A stretch of DNA of 64,000 nt from contig DLHG01000001.1 in assembly GCA_002483105.1 (NCBI GenBank), positions 248,001-312,000 on the forward strand. Reading direction: 5' to 3'. Source of the DNA: Bacteroidetes bacterium UBA7674. GTDB taxonomy: Bacteria > Bacteroidota > Bacteroidia > Chitinophagales > Chitinophagaceae. Under the pieces are notes generated by a model. The model searched no databases. It saw only the letters and a program-made list of their open reading frames with translations, and was not told the DNA's origin. Made by a program: the position numbers and the translations under genes. This document shows, piece after piece, positions 62,903 to 64,000 of this stretch (the stretch's first letter is position 1; each line of letters opens with the position of its first letter).

Positions 62903-64000
62903 ATGCAGACACCCTCCATATAGTATTCTCCACATCATCCGTCAGCAACATAGAACCATCGGGCAAAAAGGTAACGCCAGTTGGCCTGCCATACACTTCG
63001 TCTTTTTCGAGATCAGCTACAAAGCCTGTCAGGAAATCTTCAGGCTTGCCGGGCTTACCATTCTTAAATGGCACGAACAATACTTTATAACCCGACAATG
63101 TAGACCTGTTCCATGAGCCATGTTGCGCTACAAATGCCCCACCATGATATTTAGCGGGAAATGATTTTCCCCTGTAAAATTCCAATCCCAGCGATGCTGT
63201 ATGAGACCCCAGATCAACATCAGGCACTATCGCTTTTTTCACAAGGTCAAGTTTTGGTTCTTTTACTCTTGGATCAATGTTCTGTCCCCAGTATGAATAG
63301 GGCCAGCCGTAGAAGCCGCCATCTTTCACACTCGTCAGGTAGTCAGGCACCAGGTCGTCACCAAGTTCATCACGTTCATTCACCGCTGTCCATAGTGTCT
63401 TCGTGCCTGGTGCCCAGTCCATACCTACGGGGTTGCGCAGTCCACTGGCATATACACGTAGTTTGCTACCATCAAGATTCATTTCGAGTATACACGCGCG
63501 CATCAGTTCTGCTTCCAGCCCTTGCTCCCCTACATTACTGGCACTACCAACACCCACATACAATTTAGACTTGTCACCATTGGTCACCAGGCTTTTCGTC
63601 CAGTGGCGCTTGCCGGGGTTTAGGTCAGCAATCTTTACCGGGGCAGCAGTGATTTTCGTATCGCCTTTTTTATACGGAAACTTTACCACAGCATCAGTGT
63701 TCGCCACATACAGCCAGTCACCTATCAGTACCATACCAAATGGCTGATTCAGATTCTCCAGTATATAAGTTCTTGTCTCGGGAATACCATCTTTATCGCT
63801 ATCCCTGAGCAGTGTTATCCTGTCAGCGCTTTTCTTTGTATCGTGGGAAGCTGCAGCGCCTATTATTTCGGCGCCTACCTGCTTTACAAAACTCATATTG
63901 GAATTGCTCTCCGCTACCAGCACATCTCCATTAGGCAGCACATACATCCAGCGCGGATTCTGGAAGCCATCAGCATACTTGCTGACCTTGAATCCCGCAG
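62895..64000 (-). CDS. PQQ-dependent sugar/sorbosone dehydrogenase-like protein, 5' end outside the window
   Basis: The frame is open to the right edge; residues before the first internal Met (FKVSKYADGFQNPRWM) continue the same fold, so the gene starts beyond 64000. About 368 residues are visible. Six-bladed beta-propeller features are VLPNGDVLVAES, LNQPFGMVLIGDWLYVANTD, RNPVGMDWAPGTKTLWTAVNERDELGDD and GAFVAQHGSWNR (quoted in parts), as in GSDH/Asd and L-sorbosone dehydrogenase. Such proteins oxidise sugars in the periplasm with PQQ; the cofactor is not certain. C-terminus ends VSASK. Confidence 0.9.
   Translation of the reverse strand, partial: AGFKVSKYADGFQNPRWMYVLPNGDVLVAESNSNMSFVKQVGAEIIGAAASHDTKKSADRITLLRDSDKDGIPETRTYILENLNQPFGMVLIGDWLYVANTDAVVKFPYKKGDTKITAAPVKIADLNPGKRHWTKSLVTNGDKSKLYVGVGSASNVGEQGLEAELMRACILEMNLDGSKLRVYASGLRNPVGMDWAPGTKTLWTAVNERDELGDDLVPDYLTSVKDGGFYGWPYSYWGQNIDPRVKEPKLDLVKKAIVPDVDLGSHTASLGLEFYRGKSFPAKYHGGAFVAQHGSWNRSTLSGYKVLFVPFKNGKPGKPEDFLTGFVADLEKDEVYGRPTGVTFLPDGSMLLTDDVENTIWRVSASK

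Noticed and set aside
1..64000. CRISPR arrays and rRNA genes
   Set aside because: No regularly spaced identical repeats of CRISPR type and no rRNA sequence were seen.

Overview
The window looks like chromosomal DNA of a Bacteroidota bacterium, most likely of the Chitinophagaceae type. The evidence is several secreted proteins ending in a type IX secretion (T9SS) sorting domain, the mutY-ssb-gldE gene order, promoters of the Bacteroidota form TTG-N18/19-TAnnTTTG, weak Shine-Dalgarno sequences, and an ExbB-ExbD-ExbD-TonB operon. Genus and species cannot be named from the sequence alone.

Layout. Positions 1-23.4 kb are accessory. A leftward run at 1-3.5 kb holds an endolysin-like amidase and four unfamiliar or partly recognised genes. 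An orphan response regulator and an IS1-family transposase follow. Next is a 17.3 kb leftward operon encoding a Tc (ABC) toxin: a 3143-residue TcA-like protein, a 2468-residue TcB-TcC (SpvB/Rhs) fusion, and directly after it a small membrane protein that is a candidate immunity factor. This block ends at a truncated tyrosine-recombinase gene beside tRNA-Lys(TTT), which is how an island inserted at a tRNA gene would look. Positions 23.8-29.6 kb hold small housekeeping-like genes, a 22-bp periodic repeat array, and a rightward cluster of secreted or lipid-anchored proteins that includes MbnP and a YHS protein, probably for copper or another metal. Positions 29.8-36.9 kb encode two large T9SS-exported proteins.

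From 37.3 to 41.4 kb are gldE, ssb, mutY and a transketolase N-terminal subunit. At 41.4-42.5 kb is a RelA/SpoT-type synthetase gene cut by one in-frame stop codon. The TonB energy-transduction operon (43.7-46.9 kb) is divergent from ppa, a half-size TauE-like gene and asnS. A REP-associated transposase surrounded by, and containing, its own REP sequences lies at 49.7-50.3 kb. From 50.3 to 59 kb are a membrane glycosyltransferase-like protein, a 54-residue truncated-looking membrane peptide, an acyl-CoA dehydrogenase, a methyltransferase, a zinc metalloprotease and a repeat-rich T9SS protein. From 59 to 62.9 kb is a compact type III polyketide synthase cluster (PKS, methyltransferase, flavoprotein, and a divergent UbiA prenyltransferase). 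A glucose/sorbosone-dehydrogenase-type protein runs off the right edge.

How the parts may work together. The Tc operon has the two components needed for a complete injection machine, TcA pore plus TcB-TcC cocoon. Its payload region is hydrophobic rather than a recognisable enzyme, and the adjacent membrane gene suggests toxin-immunity logic more typical of interbacterial Rhs systems than of insecticidal Tc toxins. The signal-peptide-less amidase and its membrane neighbour could serve lysis-dependent release, but that link is inference.
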